Below, piece by piece: positions 42,871 to 51,438 of a stretch of DNA of 64,000 nucleotides (positions are counted from its first letter, which is position 1; each line of letters begins with the position of its first letter). The position numbers and the translations under genes are program-made. A model generated the notes under the pieces. That model was given only the letters and a program-made list of their open reading frames with translations, had not been told where the DNA came from and made no database searches. This stretch comes from Mucilaginibacter myungsuensis (GTDB taxonomy: Bacteria; Bacteroidota; Bacteroidia; Sphingobacteriales; Sphingobacteriaceae), in contig NZ_JADFFL010000003.1 of assembly GCF_015222005.1 (NCBI RefSeq), positions 1 to 64,000 of the forward strand. The letters are read 5' to 3'.

Positions 42871-42972
42871 GTCATTCCGTCCGTTAGTTAACGGATCGGG
42901 AACCCATCAAACAGGTCAGCCATAAAAGCCTTAAACTTTGCGTATGAGGTGCTGAAACAAGTTCAGCATGAC
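42871..42972. repeat. Dispersed GTCATnCCGAACTTG repeat, copy 3 (diverged)
   Basis: Begins GTCATTCCGTCCGTTAG and ends GCTGAAACAAGTTCAGCATGAC. The right end matches copy 2 nearly base for base and shares the internal AACTTTGC word; the left end has diverged. Between the LuxE-like and PH-SHOCT genes. Confidence 0.65.
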
Positions 42973-43021
42973 CTTTGTGATTTAAATATACTATTTTTAC
43001 TCCCATCATCTGAACAAGAAC

Positions 43022-43711
43022 ATGATAGAGAAATTTTTAAAAGACGACCAAGATCCCAAATGCGTCGAGAAGGTTTACGGTCGCTTAGTTGACCTGTTGA
43101 CCACCGGCGAAGAGATCCTATACATTGCTACGCAAAAAAAACCATTGGTAAACATCCTGCCGGATGCCGTTGCGCTGACCACTAAACGGGTGCTGTTTTT
43201 CACCCCGGCAAATTTAGGTTTATCGATGAAATTTATAGATTTTGCCTGGAAGGATATCAAAGATGTTTTCACTAAAGAAGAGATCATTGGTGCCATCTTC
43301 AGCGTGCAGCAAGTTGGCGGCGGCGAACAGGGAACAGACTACCTGCCTAAAGTACAGGCACGCAAACTGTATCAATATGCCCGTGAACGTGCCGACATGG
43401 AGCGCGAAGCACGACACCAACGCAGCCTGGAAGAAAAACGTGCAGAATCAGGATCGGTAAGTATAGATCGCCCGCAGAACGTAGCTTTTCAGCCTGTCGC
43501 ACCGATGTCGATACCAACGCCTGCTCCACAGCCTGAGCCGGTAGTTGTGATCGCTCCACCGGCACCCGCGCCTACTCCGCCGCCCGCGCCGGAAGTTAAG
43601 CCCGATGTGCTGACCGAAAAGCTAAAAAAATTAAAAACGCTTTTTGATAATGGTCTGATATCGCAGGAAGAATATAACGCAAAAAAGCTGGAGTTGTTAA
43701 GCGACTTTTAA
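43022..43711 (+). CDS. PH-domain and SHOCT-domain protein
   Basis: A 229-residue cytoplasmic protein. Residues about 15-100 form a bacterial PH-like (YokE type) beta domain (GEEILYIATQKKPL ... DAVALTTKRVLFFTP ... DFAWKDIKDVF). A charged helix and a Pro/Ala-rich linker (PAPAPTPPPAPE) follow. The C-terminus is a SHOCT motif (LTEKLKKLKTLFDNGLISQEEY), a short helical module common at protein ends and thought to mediate oligomerisation. Function is unknown. It ends at a shared terminator. Confidence 0.85.
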   Translation: MIEKFLKDDQDPKCVEKVYGRLVDLLTTGEEILYIATQKKPLVNILPDAVALTTKRVLFFTPANLGLSMKFIDFAWKDIKDVFTKEEIIGAIFSVQQVGGGEQGTDYLPKVQARKLYQYARERADMEREARHQRSLEEKRAESGSVSIDRPQNVAFQPVAPMSIPTPAPQPEPVVVIAPPAPAPTPPPAPEVKPDVLTEKLKKLKTLFDNGLISQEEYNAKKLELLSDF

Positions 43712-43717
43712 AATAGC

Positions 43718-43745
43718 AGAACCCGCCATTGAGCGGGTTCTTTTG
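43718..43745. terminator. Intrinsic terminator between convergent genes
   Basis: GAACCCGC (43718-43725) pairs with GCGGGTTC (43732-43739), 6-nt loop, then TTTTG. It serves the PH-SHOCT gene; the minus-strand side has a short A/T run and may serve the nuclease-fold gene at 43747. Confidence 0.85.
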
Positions 43746-43746
43746 T

Positions 43747-44214
43747 TTACGATGAGATCTGAATATATTCCGGCAGGTCCTGCAAAAAGCTATAGCTTTC
43801 GTTGATCAGGTCTATCTTACAGTAATAATGGTTTAGTCCATTGGTCACTGCCAACAGCGGCACCTTGTGTACCATGTTATAACGCGCCACCTGATCAAAA
43901 GTAGCCTGGGTGATATTTACCGACGGTGCTTTGCACTCTACCAGCATCACCTTCTCGCCTTTGTTATTGCGTACCAAAATATCAGACCGGCGTTGCATGC
44001 CGTGCAGTTTCAATCCACCCTCTAAACCGATCAGTGTTTTAGGATAGCCCTTTTGTTTGATCAGGTATTGTACAAAATGCTGGCGCACCCATTCCTCGGG
44101 TGTGATGATGATATTGCGCTTGCGCAACTCGTCGAACAGGGAATAAACGCCCTCGTGCTCGGTGATCTTAAAGGGATGTGGTGGCAAATTAAGCGGCTGC
44201 AACAGGTCGTTCAT
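43747..44214 (-). CDS. HsdR-N-like (PD-(D/E)xK) nuclease-fold protein
   Basis: A 155-residue protein resembling the N-terminal domain of type I restriction enzyme R subunits (HSDR_N_2). The nuclease core is readable: a helical start (EEWVRQHFVQYLIKQKGYP), RRSDILVRNNKGEKVMLVECKAP with Asp and Glu-x-Lys as candidate catalytic residues, and then ATFDQVARYNMVHKVPLLAVTNG. The whole protein is this one domain; there is no helicase part or methylase nearby. It is a conserved neighbour of holA in this phylum as far as I recall, so it may have a housekeeping DNA role. Met at 44214 was chosen over 44232. Confidence 0.8.
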   Translation of the reverse strand: MNDLLQPLNLPPHPFKITEHEGVYSLFDELRKRNIIITPEEWVRQHFVQYLIKQKGYPKTLIGLEGGLKLHGMQRRSDILVRNNKGEKVMLVECKAPSVNITQATFDQVARYNMVHKVPLLAVTNGLNHYYCKIDLINESYSFLQDLPEYIQISS

Positions 44215-44243
44215 CGACAGCAAAATTAACATTTTTCGCTATG

Positions 44244-44300
44244 GAAGTCTCAGACTTCAATTCATCTGTAGACTTCAGTTGCAAACTGAAGCCAGAGCAT
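44244..44300. repeat. GAAGTCT/CTTCAGTT hairpin repeat before holA
   Basis: Two perfect hairpins: GAAGTCT (44244-44250) with AGACTTC (44252-44258), and CTTCAGTT (44273-44280) with AACTGAAG (44284-44291). Related AGTC/GACT words fill the gap after holA at 45349-45487. Confidence 0.65.
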
Positions 44301-44331
44301 TTAATATTTTCGTAATTTGCCCTCCGAAAAG

Positions 44332-45348
44332 ATGACCGCGCCTGAAATACTTAAAGACCTCCGTAACCGAAAGTTTAAGCCCATGTACCTGCTGCATGGC
44401 GACGAGCCGTATTTTATAGATCAGGTAAGTAATTATATCGAGCACGATCTGCTCCCCCCTGCCGAGCGCGGCTTTAACCAGACCATACTATACGGAAAGG
44501 ACACCGATGTGATGACCGTGTTGAACGCCGCCAAACGCTACCCCATGATGGCCGACTACCAAGTGGTGATGGTAAAGGAAGCACAGGACATGAAATGGGG
44601 TAAGGATGATGACGATAAAAAGTCCATCAATCCGCTGCTGGCTTATCTGGAGAACCCGTTGCCGAGCACGATCTTGGTATTCTGTTACAAGTACGGCAAA
44701 TTCGATAAACGTAAAAAAACCTACAAGGCGATCGACAAAACGGGTTTGATCTTTGAGTCGAACCCGATGTATGATAACAAGATACCGGGTTGGATCGAAG
44801 GCTACGTTACCGATAAGCAATACAAATTAAGCAGCCAGGCATCAGCTATGCTGGCCGAATATTTGGGCAATGATCTATCTAAGATCGCCAACGAGTTGGA
44901 TAAGCTGATGCTGAACGTAGAGAAAGGGCAAGAGATCACCCTCAAGCATATTCAGGACAACATCGGTATCAGTAAAGAATACAACGTTTTTGAGTTACAG
45001 ACCGCCCTGGTGCGCAAGGATGCTTACAAGGTCAATCAGATCATTAATTACTTCGAGGCTAACCCAAAATCAAATCCGATCGTGTTGGTATTGGGCAACC
45101 TGAATAACTACTTTACTAAGGTATTGATCTACCATTACCTGAAAGATAAATCGCAAGCGGCAAAAGAACTGGGCGTGAACCCCTACTTTGTAAAAGATTA
45201 CGAAGCCGCTGCCCGCAGCTTTGATTACGGCAAAACCATGAAGATCATCAGCTACCTGCGCGAATATGACCTAAAAAGCAAAGGTGTAGAATCGACCGCC
45301 GGCCCCGGCGAGTTGATGAAGGAATTGATGTTTAAGATACTTCATTAA
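44332..45348 (+). CDS. holA: DNA polymerase III subunit delta HolA
   Basis: Clamp-loader subunit of 338 residues that opens the beta sliding clamp. The start PEILKDLRNRKFKPMYLLHGDEPYFIDQVSNYI is the classical HolA opening. The AAA-like core has TVLNAAKRYPMMADYQVVMVKEAQDM, and the linker LAEYLGNDLSKIANELDKLML and the collar NVFELQTALVRKDAYKVNQII follow. The ATG at 44332 was preferred to a TTG at 44317, which overlaps a near-consensus -7 box (TAATTTG). Confidence 0.92.
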   Translation: MTAPEILKDLRNRKFKPMYLLHGDEPYFIDQVSNYIEHDLLPPAERGFNQTILYGKDTDVMTVLNAAKRYPMMADYQVVMVKEAQDMKWGKDDDDKKSINPLLAYLENPLPSTILVFCYKYGKFDKRKKTYKAIDKTGLIFESNPMYDNKIPGWIEGYVTDKQYKLSSQASAMLAEYLGNDLSKIANELDKLMLNVEKGQEITLKHIQDNIGISKEYNVFELQTALVRKDAYKVNQIINYFEANPKSNPIVLVLGNLNNYFTKVLIYHYLKDKSQAAKELGVNPYFVKDYEAAARSFDYGKTMKIISYLREYDLKSKGVESTAGPGELMKELMFKILH

Positions 45349-45487
45349 GTCGGAAGTCTCAAGTCCGAAGTTTCAATTCCGAAGCCCGAAGTCCGAAGTT
45401 ATCAATTTAGTTAAACTCAAAAGTCCGAAGTTAAAGCTTTCACCTTCAACTCCGGACTTTCGACTTAAGACTCCAGACTTAAGACTC
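45349..45487. repeat. AAGTCCGAAGT word repeats between holA and cotH
   Basis: The whole gap between holA and the CotH gene is built of short words: CCGAAGT or CCGAAGC occurs five times in the left half (45362-45433), and complementary words (ACTCCGGACTT, ACTTAAGACTCCAGACTT) fill the right half (45449-45487). The arrangement can fold into a long imperfect hairpin and probably ends both convergent transcripts. Confidence 0.6.
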
Positions 45488-45492
45488 CCTAC

Positions 45493-47049
45493 TTAGAACT
45501 GCATAATATTCTTATCTATCCAGGCCACCCTCGTCTTCAGGAAGGTACGCATATAGTCAACTTCTTTGTCGTAAGCGCCGGTCACTACGGCGTTGCGCCA
45601 GATGTATTTATCCAGGATAGGCCATTTCTCAAAATTCTTTTTCTGCGATAGGGCCAGATACTTTTCGTTATAGTCTATATCTCTAAATATCTGTTCAACG
45701 GCGGTGGCACGCATGGCGGTCCAGCGGTTACGTACTTTGATGTTAAAGTTATAATCTTGCGCCAGGCGTAAAAACCATGTACCATCGCGCACGTACCAGT
45801 TCTCGGGGTTTTTAGCAATGGTACTGTCGATATTGCCGCTGCTCAGGTCAAAATCCCAAACCGGACCCATGCCCATTTTAGCACCTTTATCTTTAAAGAA
45901 GAATACGCTGCTAAAGTCGCGGGCATCCTGATTCTTCACGGTCTCCATGGTCAGCAGCCAGTTCACAAATGAGTCGCTGTTGATGAATTTGGCATAACCA
46001 TTAACCGGGTCGCCCCAATTTGATGAGAAGATAGCATCTTCGGTATCCTGAAAATATTTTTTAATGTAGGCCAACTGGGCTGGGGTAGCTTTTTCGTCGG
46101 GTGATTTGATAGCCACCGGCAGATCCTTAGTTGTGCGAAACCAGTTAGGTGCATCCAAACGATAATCTAACTCTAACAAGTAGCCGCCTGTAATATCCGT
46201 TGACGATGCGGTCATCTCCGTGATATTAACTCGGGCAGTATTTACCTCAACCTGAGCGGTCATTAGATAGTTTCCTTGATATTGGCCATTTAGGAATACT
46301 TCTACAAAACGGCTTTCGGGCGCAAAGTCTGATCCTAATCTACGGGCCAGTTCCAATGCCACACGGTTACGCATCAATGTTTTATCATTATAGTTGGCTA
46401 ATAGTACCCAATCCTTAGCCGATGGCATACCCAGCATCGATGATTTGTTATCCAGCTTAATACGGTAAGGCTTTTTAGGGAACAAACTCCAGCTTGAGTT
46501 ACCCCTGCCGCGGATACGCATGGTAGCGGGCGACTTGCTCTCAAATTCGCCGTTACCGTTCACCGATACCGTTCCGTTAACATAGGTTTCTTTAGATGTA
46601 ATAGCGCCCGAACTAGTGATATTGATGATCGGGATACCGGTGAATACTTTCACCATCACCTTATAATCGCGGGTAACGCCTTGCGGGGTTTGCACTTTGT
46701 AAGTGACCGGTAAGCTGTAATCTGTAACGGTAGTACCGCTGATCAGCAAGGTATCAACAACTTTTATAAGCGTACCCGGGGTACGTGTGGTAAAAGTTAC
46801 CGCGAGTTTTTTTACCGCGTTAACGTCAGGCAATACGGCAAGCAATTGGTTGTTAGCCTCATCGATAGTGAAAAGTACATCGGTAGCTATTTTGCCTGCG
46901 TTATATTTAACCTCTAACTTGGCTGATGTTATAGCTGCCGCGCTGATGCTACCACCTCCGCCACCGGGTTCGGGTACAATGCTGGTACTTTTTTTACAAC
47001 CCCAAACAGTAATAACCAGTAATAAAACTAAAAGGCAATTTTTTTTCAT
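45493..47049 (-). CDS. CotH-kinase family lipoprotein
   Basis: A 518-residue surface or periplasmic lipoprotein. The signal MKKNCLLVLLLVITVWGC gives lipidated Cys18, followed by Lys-Lys-Ser-Thr-Ser and a glycine run. Residues about 35-150 look like a Bacteroidota beta-sandwich module. The CotH core begins near 165: MRIRGRGNSSWSLFPKKPYRI, then GMPSAKDWVLLANYNDKTLMRNRVA, and the Mg-binding MGPVWDFDLSSGN. CotH kinases phosphorylate spore-coat or secreted proteins, or act on surface glycans; the target here is unknown. The promoter box is at 47072. Confidence 0.9.
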   Translation of the reverse strand: MKKNCLLVLLLVITVWGCKKSTSIVPEPGGGGGSISAAAITSAKLEVKYNAGKIATDVLFTIDEANNQLLAVLPDVNAVKKLAVTFTTRTPGTLIKVVDTLLISGTTVTDYSLPVTYKVQTPQGVTRDYKVMVKVFTGIPIINITSSGAITSKETYVNGTVSVNGNGEFESKSPATMRIRGRGNSSWSLFPKKPYRIKLDNKSSMLGMPSAKDWVLLANYNDKTLMRNRVALELARRLGSDFAPESRFVEVFLNGQYQGNYLMTAQVEVNTARVNITEMTASSTDITGGYLLELDYRLDAPNWFRTTKDLPVAIKSPDEKATPAQLAYIKKYFQDTEDAIFSSNWGDPVNGYAKFINSDSFVNWLLTMETVKNQDARDFSSVFFFKDKGAKMGMGPVWDFDLSSGNIDSTIAKNPENWYVRDGTWFLRLAQDYNFNIKVRNRWTAMRATAVEQIFRDIDYNEKYLALSQKKNFEKWPILDKYIWRNAVVTGAYDKEVDYMRTFLKTRVAWIDKNIMQF

Positions 47050-47071
47050 ATCCTGATCTTAACGGGTAATA

Positions 47072-47079
47072 CAAAGATA
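47072..47079 (-). promoter_or_regulatory. -7 element of the CotH gene
   Basis: TATCTTTG on the minus strand, exact match, 22 bp upstream of the ATG at 47049. Confidence 0.55.
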
Positions 47080-47200
47080 GCGGCCACTAAACGTAAAACG
47101 CTACAATTATGTTATCGTAAAAAGACCAAAACCGCATCAACAAGTACCGAACATTAGCTAATTGACAATTTATTGACAAATAAATTAAAGATCAATAAAT

Positions 47201-49399
47201 CTATCTAATAACCGTGACCATCCCTGTACGCTGAAATTCTTTTTTGCGATAGACATCAAAGGCGCTAAATACCCAATAGTAGGTACCTACGGGCACGGGG
47301 GAGCCGGATGACTGACCGCTCCAGGTCATAAATTTGTTATTGGTGGTAAAAACCTCTTTACCGTGCCGGTTATATATTTTAATGTGGTTAAGGTTAAAAA
47401 CACCTTCAACTTTAGGCGCGAAAAGATCGTTCACCCCATCGCCGTTAGGCGTAAAGGTATTGGGCGCGATCATATTAGGCTCGGGCGGCGGTTGCACCAG
47501 TACGGTCACTTTGTTTATCTGTATGCATCCGGTGCCGTTTATAGCACGGATGTAATAAGTGCCACTTACTGATATATTTTGCGGATCGGCTAATGGCTTG
47601 GTGCAGGCGGCATCTGTCCAATAGCTGAAAGTGGGGTTGGCTACGCGTGTATGCGTTCTGGTAATATCTACCGTAAGGGGATAAACCACCGGTAACGGTT
47701 CATAAACCGTAAAATATGGCACCGGATAAACAGTGACATCGATCTTAGCTACGTTCCCTATGCAGCCATACCGGTTAACTGCATAGTAATAGTAGGTACC
47801 GCTTTGCGTAATTATGGCAGGGGCCGTTACCGGCTTTGTAGCGGCGGCATCGGTAAAAAAACGAAAGGTGGCCCCGTTAGCATTCTCGGCCCCATCCTGT
47901 ATAGAGCGCAGCAAATTAAGCGGCGGGCAACCTGCCATAACTTTGTCTGTGGCGGTAATGATCGGCTCGACCGTTAAATATACCGACCTGACGGTAGTAC
48001 ACGCCGCGCGCGAACTTGCCCGTACGTAAAAATAACCCGATCTGTCGATAGCCGTAGGGTTAGCCACTCTAACGGTTAAGGCCGCATCTGTAAAATAATC
48101 AAAGGCAACGCCGGGATCGTCGGTGGTAAATGCCTTGGTCAGGTCTATCGTATTCGGCGCACATACGGCTACCTGAGGGATCGCGTTCAGCGGCGGCCCC
48201 TCAAACAATTGCACATGTATCTTGCCTATGTCTGTACAGCCGTACGCATTGCTTCCCCGTATATAATAATCGCCCATCTGGGATATCTTGCCGGGGTCGG
48301 ATATAAAATTCTGCCCATCGGGGTCGGTATAATACTCAAAGGTCAGGCCCGAGCTGCTTCCTTGCGTAATTGCAGGATCCCGTAAGTTTACACCCGTAGC
48401 GGCGCAGCCCTCTATATAACCCGCCACACTTAGTTTGAAAGGCTCGTTTATTTTGGTGATGGTGGCCGTGAACGTATTTTCGCAACCCAGGCCCTCGTAA
48501 GGCATAATGTGCAATTTATACATGGTGCCATCGGGCGGGGCAGGCGTTATCCTTAGTGTTGGCGACTTACTTATTACCGAATCCTTAGCGTTGGTCCAGG
48601 TGTAATTCTCAAAGCCGGCTGGAGCGGTCAAATTAACGCCATCAAAAGCACCGGCGCAATAGTTATTACCGGTGATGGGTGACACGCATTTCTCGTTAAA
48701 ATCAAGATAGGTGTAACCAAAATGGCCGCCCTTGCTGCAATCTCGGGTAATGAATTCTAACTGAAAACGCTTGCCTTTACGACCCGATATACGAATGGTT
48801 ATTGGCGACCAGGGTTTGTAATAGACCGTAGCTGCCCTGTCCCTTCGGCCGGCCACAAAACCATGCAAGCCGGCGGTAGCAGTAAAATTGAAAGACCCGC
48901 AAGGCCGATCGCTCGGGTCTTCGAGATTGATAACGTTGGCCGTAAATTTAGGCTGTTCGCCGTCGGTATGGTCAGTGATATTCTGAAACACCACGGCATA
49001 GTAGTAGATCATCGTGAAGTCATCATCGGGCACAATAAAATCATAAGTGATGCGCTCTGCAAACCCGCTATTATTACGCCCGCCGCCTGATACAAATTCG
49101 TTACCGAGTTTCAAGGTGTAATTGCTGCCATTGGGGCTATTTACCGGGAAACCACCATGTTGATCCCTATCCTGGGGCGACTTGTTTTGCAGTAGCAAAT
49201 GAGTGTTGCCTTCCGGTGCAGTGATCTCGTCGCCCCAGTTTATTGGTTGAAGTCCGGTCGAATCGGCCCTGGTAGCGTAACGTTTCCAGCCCGTAAAAGT
49301 ACCGTCCTCGAAACCCAGATTAGACGGGCACGACTGCGCGAACACGGCGGAAAACACCATCAGCAACAAAAGCAACAAAAACAGTCTTTTAAAATACAT
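47201..49399 (-). CDS. T9SS type B sorted surface protein (gliding-motility C-terminal domain)
   Basis: A 732-residue secreted protein. Residues 1-21 are a signal peptide (YFKRLFLLLLLLMVFSAVFAQ). The N-terminal 270 residues are a beta-rich domain opening CPSNLGFEDGTFTGW. The middle holds at least three repeats of an Ig-like module, each with a 'TF.YYTD/FFTDA....I..SG.YYIRA.N..GC' pattern and paired Cys. The last 85 residues (NTFTPNGDGVNDLFAP ... IKIYNRHGKEVF ... GTYYWVFSA) are the gliding-motility-associated CTD, the type IX secretion signal of class B. It is thus expected to be exported to or beyond the outer membrane. Ligand unknown. Confidence 0.92.
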   Translation of the reverse strand: MYFKRLFLLLLLLMVFSAVFAQSCPSNLGFEDGTFTGWKRYATRADSTGLQPINWGDEITAPEGNTHLLLQNKSPQDRDQHGGFPVNSPNGSNYTLKLGNEFVSGGGRNNSGFAERITYDFIVPDDDFTMIYYYAVVFQNITDHTDGEQPKFTANVINLEDPSDRPCGSFNFTATAGLHGFVAGRRDRAATVYYKPWSPITIRISGRKGKRFQLEFITRDCSKGGHFGYTYLDFNEKCVSPITGNNYCAGAFDGVNLTAPAGFENYTWTNAKDSVISKSPTLRITPAPPDGTMYKLHIMPYEGLGCENTFTATITKINEPFKLSVAGYIEGCAATGVNLRDPAITQGSSSGLTFEYYTDPDGQNFISDPGKISQMGDYYIRGSNAYGCTDIGKIHVQLFEGPPLNAIPQVAVCAPNTIDLTKAFTTDDPGVAFDYFTDAALTVRVANPTAIDRSGYFYVRASSRAACTTVRSVYLTVEPIITATDKVMAGCPPLNLLRSIQDGAENANGATFRFFTDAAATKPVTAPAIITQSGTYYYYAVNRYGCIGNVAKIDVTVYPVPYFTVYEPLPVVYPLTVDITRTHTRVANPTFSYWTDAACTKPLADPQNISVSGTYYIRAINGTGCIQINKVTVLVQPPPEPNMIAPNTFTPNGDGVNDLFAPKVEGVFNLNHIKIYNRHGKEVFTTNNKFMTWSGQSSGSPVPVGTYYWVFSAFDVYRKKEFQRTGMVTVIR

Positions 49400-49429
49400 T
49401 AGGCTTTGCTGATGAGGAGGTCAGTGTCT

Positions 49430-49437
49430 CAAATATA
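49430..49437 (-). promoter_or_regulatory. -7 element of the T9SS cargo gene
   Basis: TATATTTG on the minus strand, exact match, 30 bp upstream of the ATG at 49399. Confidence 0.55.
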
Positions 49438-49535
49438 ACGCTTTACCCGTTAGAACACCAAAATATTTTGATGTAGCTCACAACCACATTACGCCTGTAG
49501 TATCGGTTTGGTTGCCGTACAACCATGGCGATGTG

Positions 49536-50819
49536 CTACCGCTTCCGTTTTAGGGTCAGCACAGTAATTTCCGGCCAGATACCCAGCCTGCCCGAGAAAG
49601 CTAAAAAGCCAAATCCGCGGTTAATGTAAAGGTACCGCCCGGCATGCTCGGCCAAGCCCGACCAATGCTTGTAACGATATTGCACCGGGCTCCAACGTAG
49701 CGCGGCCGCTTCGATACCGAATTGCGCCCCATGGGTATGCCCTGCCAGGGTAAGGTGAATGTTCGACGGATGATCTTTAACAACTTTCTCCCAATGGGTA
49801 GGATCGTGCGATAGCAAGATCTTAAAGGCGTTGGGGTCTACTCCTGTTAACGCTTTATTAAGGTCCCCTTTCTGTACAAAATGGTCGCCCCAGTTCTGCA
49901 CACCGATCAGGCTGATCTTTTGGCCATCTTTCTCCAACTCTACGTGCTCATCCAGCAGCAACTTATAGCTCATAGCCCAATGGTTAACTTTTAGCTGCTC
50001 CAAGTTGGCGTGCTTTTCGGCCTCGCTATCCCATTTTATGTAATCACCGTAATCGTGATTACCCAAAACAGAGAACTGCCCGAACGGCGACTTTAGCTGA
50101 CGGAAACGTTCGATATAAGGCTCTATTTCGAAGGCGGCATTGTTTACCAGATCTCCTGTAAAAACAAAAAGGTCGCTTTTTTGCGCCTGGGCCAGGTTGA
50201 TGCCACGCTGAACGGCTTCGGGGTTATCAAAACTACCGGCATGGATATCGGACAGTTGGGTGATGGTAAAGCCGTCAAAAGCCTCGGGCAGGTCGTCGAA
50301 ATAAATAGTTTGGCGATGTACCTTATAATGATACTTGCCCTTCCACATGGCGTAGAAGAAACTGCTGAAAGGGATAGCTGCGATCAGGATAGCCAGCTCG
50401 CTAATGAATTTGCGACGCGATGGGAAAAATGGCTCGCCATTTTTGGGGTTACTACTCAGATATTTCACAACACCAGCAAAAAAACGGCCGATATCGCCCA
50501 AAAACATCACAATTATAAAAATGAGCTTGCTTACAAAGAACGTAAGGAACAAGCTGAGCATATACTCGTGGAAGTGCGACAGCCCTTTAGCCGTGCTCAG
50601 GAAGAACAAGCCCCCAAGGAAGACAACCGTAACACCAATAGAAACAATGAGATAACACCAAAGGAGAATCTGCTGGGCGCGTTTGTTCTGCCAGTCTAAG
50701 GTCCAGGTCTTTAGGCCATGGTACACGTACCAGTCCATCAGGAAAGTAACAACACTAAAAATTAAGAATAGCTTAAAGATGCCTCCGCCGCGCATAAATG
50801 AAATAAAATGAGCGGGCAA
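49536..50819 (-). CDS. Membrane-anchored metallophosphoesterase
   Basis: A 427-residue protein with four or five N-terminal membrane segments (about 13-150), then a calcineurin-like phosphoesterase domain. Metal-binding motifs are LSDIHAGS (motif D-x-H), FTGDLVNN (G-D), VLGNHDYGDY (GNHD), LSHDPTHW (H) and LAGHTHGAQFG (GHxH). The arrangement resembles the YkuE/YaeI type, which acts on UDP-diacylglucosamine or other phospholipid-linked substrates at the membrane. Substrate unknown. Transcribed alone. Confidence 0.9.
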   Translation of the reverse strand: MPAHFISFMRGGGIFKLFLIFSVVTFLMDWYVYHGLKTWTLDWQNKRAQQILLWCYLIVSIGVTVVFLGGLFFLSTAKGLSHFHEYMLSLFLTFFVSKLIFIIVMFLGDIGRFFAGVVKYLSSNPKNGEPFFPSRRKFISELAILIAAIPFSSFFYAMWKGKYHYKVHRQTIYFDDLPEAFDGFTITQLSDIHAGSFDNPEAVQRGINLAQAQKSDLFVFTGDLVNNAAFEIEPYIERFRQLKSPFGQFSVLGNHDYGDYIKWDSEAEKHANLEQLKVNHWAMSYKLLLDEHVELEKDGQKISLIGVQNWGDHFVQKGDLNKALTGVDPNAFKILLSHDPTHWEKVVKDHPSNIHLTLAGHTHGAQFGIEAAALRWSPVQYRYKHWSGLAEHAGRYLYINRGFGFLAFSGRLGIWPEITVLTLKRKR

Positions 50820-50901
50820 AATACCAAAACGCAGGGAAAGGGGAAGCTAACAGCTTAAAAATGACAGAAAAACAAGGGAATTGTTAAATTACAGCACGAC
50901 C

Positions 50902-51016
50902 GTCAGGTTCGCAAGCCATGGCGGCCGCGCTTAATTTCCATATCACTCAGCACTTGTCAATAGTCCAAACCAAAGTTTGGGTATCACTCGTGTTCGGGTC
51001 AGGTTCGCAAGCCATG
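50902..51016. repeat. 19-bp direct repeats, 96 bp apart
   Basis: GTCAGGTTCGCAAGCCATG occurs at 50902-50920 and again at 50998-51016 with no mismatch. GACCGTCA flanks the first copy on its left and occurs again just after the second. Between them is a small hairpin (CCAAA...TTTGG, 50965-50980). No ORF or RNA family was recognised. Together with the nested repeat at 51249 these account for the 619-bp gene-free gap 50820-51438. Confidence 0.65.
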
Positions 51017-51248
51017 ACCGTCACAATTCAATTTCGTACTTCTTATTATCAATAGTTTAAATTCCTTAAGGGAAAGGGCATTTAAAACGTATCAGTATCA
51101 ATTAACAGGTATTAACCATTAGGCAACAGTAGTGCCAATTGGCAAAAAGTAGGTAAACGCGCTAAAACAGCATATTTTAAGTACGACGAGGTATTCCCGG
51201 GGGAAAGTGATTGCCCGATCTGGGGAATTGCGGTGTGGAAATTAAAGT

Positions 51249-51418
51249 ATCCCTCCTTGGGGAGGGGTGCGGTTGTCAAGAGCGATGGCGGGGAGGGGTT
51301 TCGGCGCGATGCATCATGGTTAACCCCTCCCTGCATTTACGCACGAACCATGCCCGCCCCTCCCCAAGTAGGGATTTATTTATCACGTTTTCGCTCCCCC
51401 TTTAGGGGGCCGGAGGTC
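51249..51418. repeat. Nested G/C-rich inverted repeats upstream of the HAD gene
   Basis: Outer arms at 51249-51271 and 51354-51376 share CTTGGGGAGGGG in inverted form. Inner arms GGGAGGGGTT (51291-51300) and AACCCCTCCC (51322-51331) are a perfect 10-bp pair. Directly after comes the CCCTTTAGGGGGCCGG repeat (51393-51418). The unit is a MITE-like stack of palindromes; no coding content is seen. Confidence 0.6.
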
Positions 51419-51425
51419 TTTTTAT

Positions 51426-51433
51426 TACTTTTG
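51426..51433 (+). promoter_or_regulatory. -7 element 5 nt before the HAD start codon
   Basis: TACTTTTG is an exact -7 match. Five bases (CCACC) separate it from the ATG at 51439, implying a leaderless or nearly leaderless mRNA. Confidence 0.5.
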
Positions 51434-51438
51434 CCACC

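Noticed and set aside
45349..45487. CRISPR-like array in the holA-cotH gap
   Set aside because: Words are short and irregularly spaced with no unique spacers; no cas genes in the window.
50902..51016. tRNA-like word GGTTCGCAAGCC
   Set aside because: Resembles a T-loop but no cloverleaf or acceptor stem can be drawn; it is part of a direct repeat.
51112..51405. Short frames on both strands before the HAD gene
   Set aside because: Translations of G-rich palindromic repeats; no coding features.
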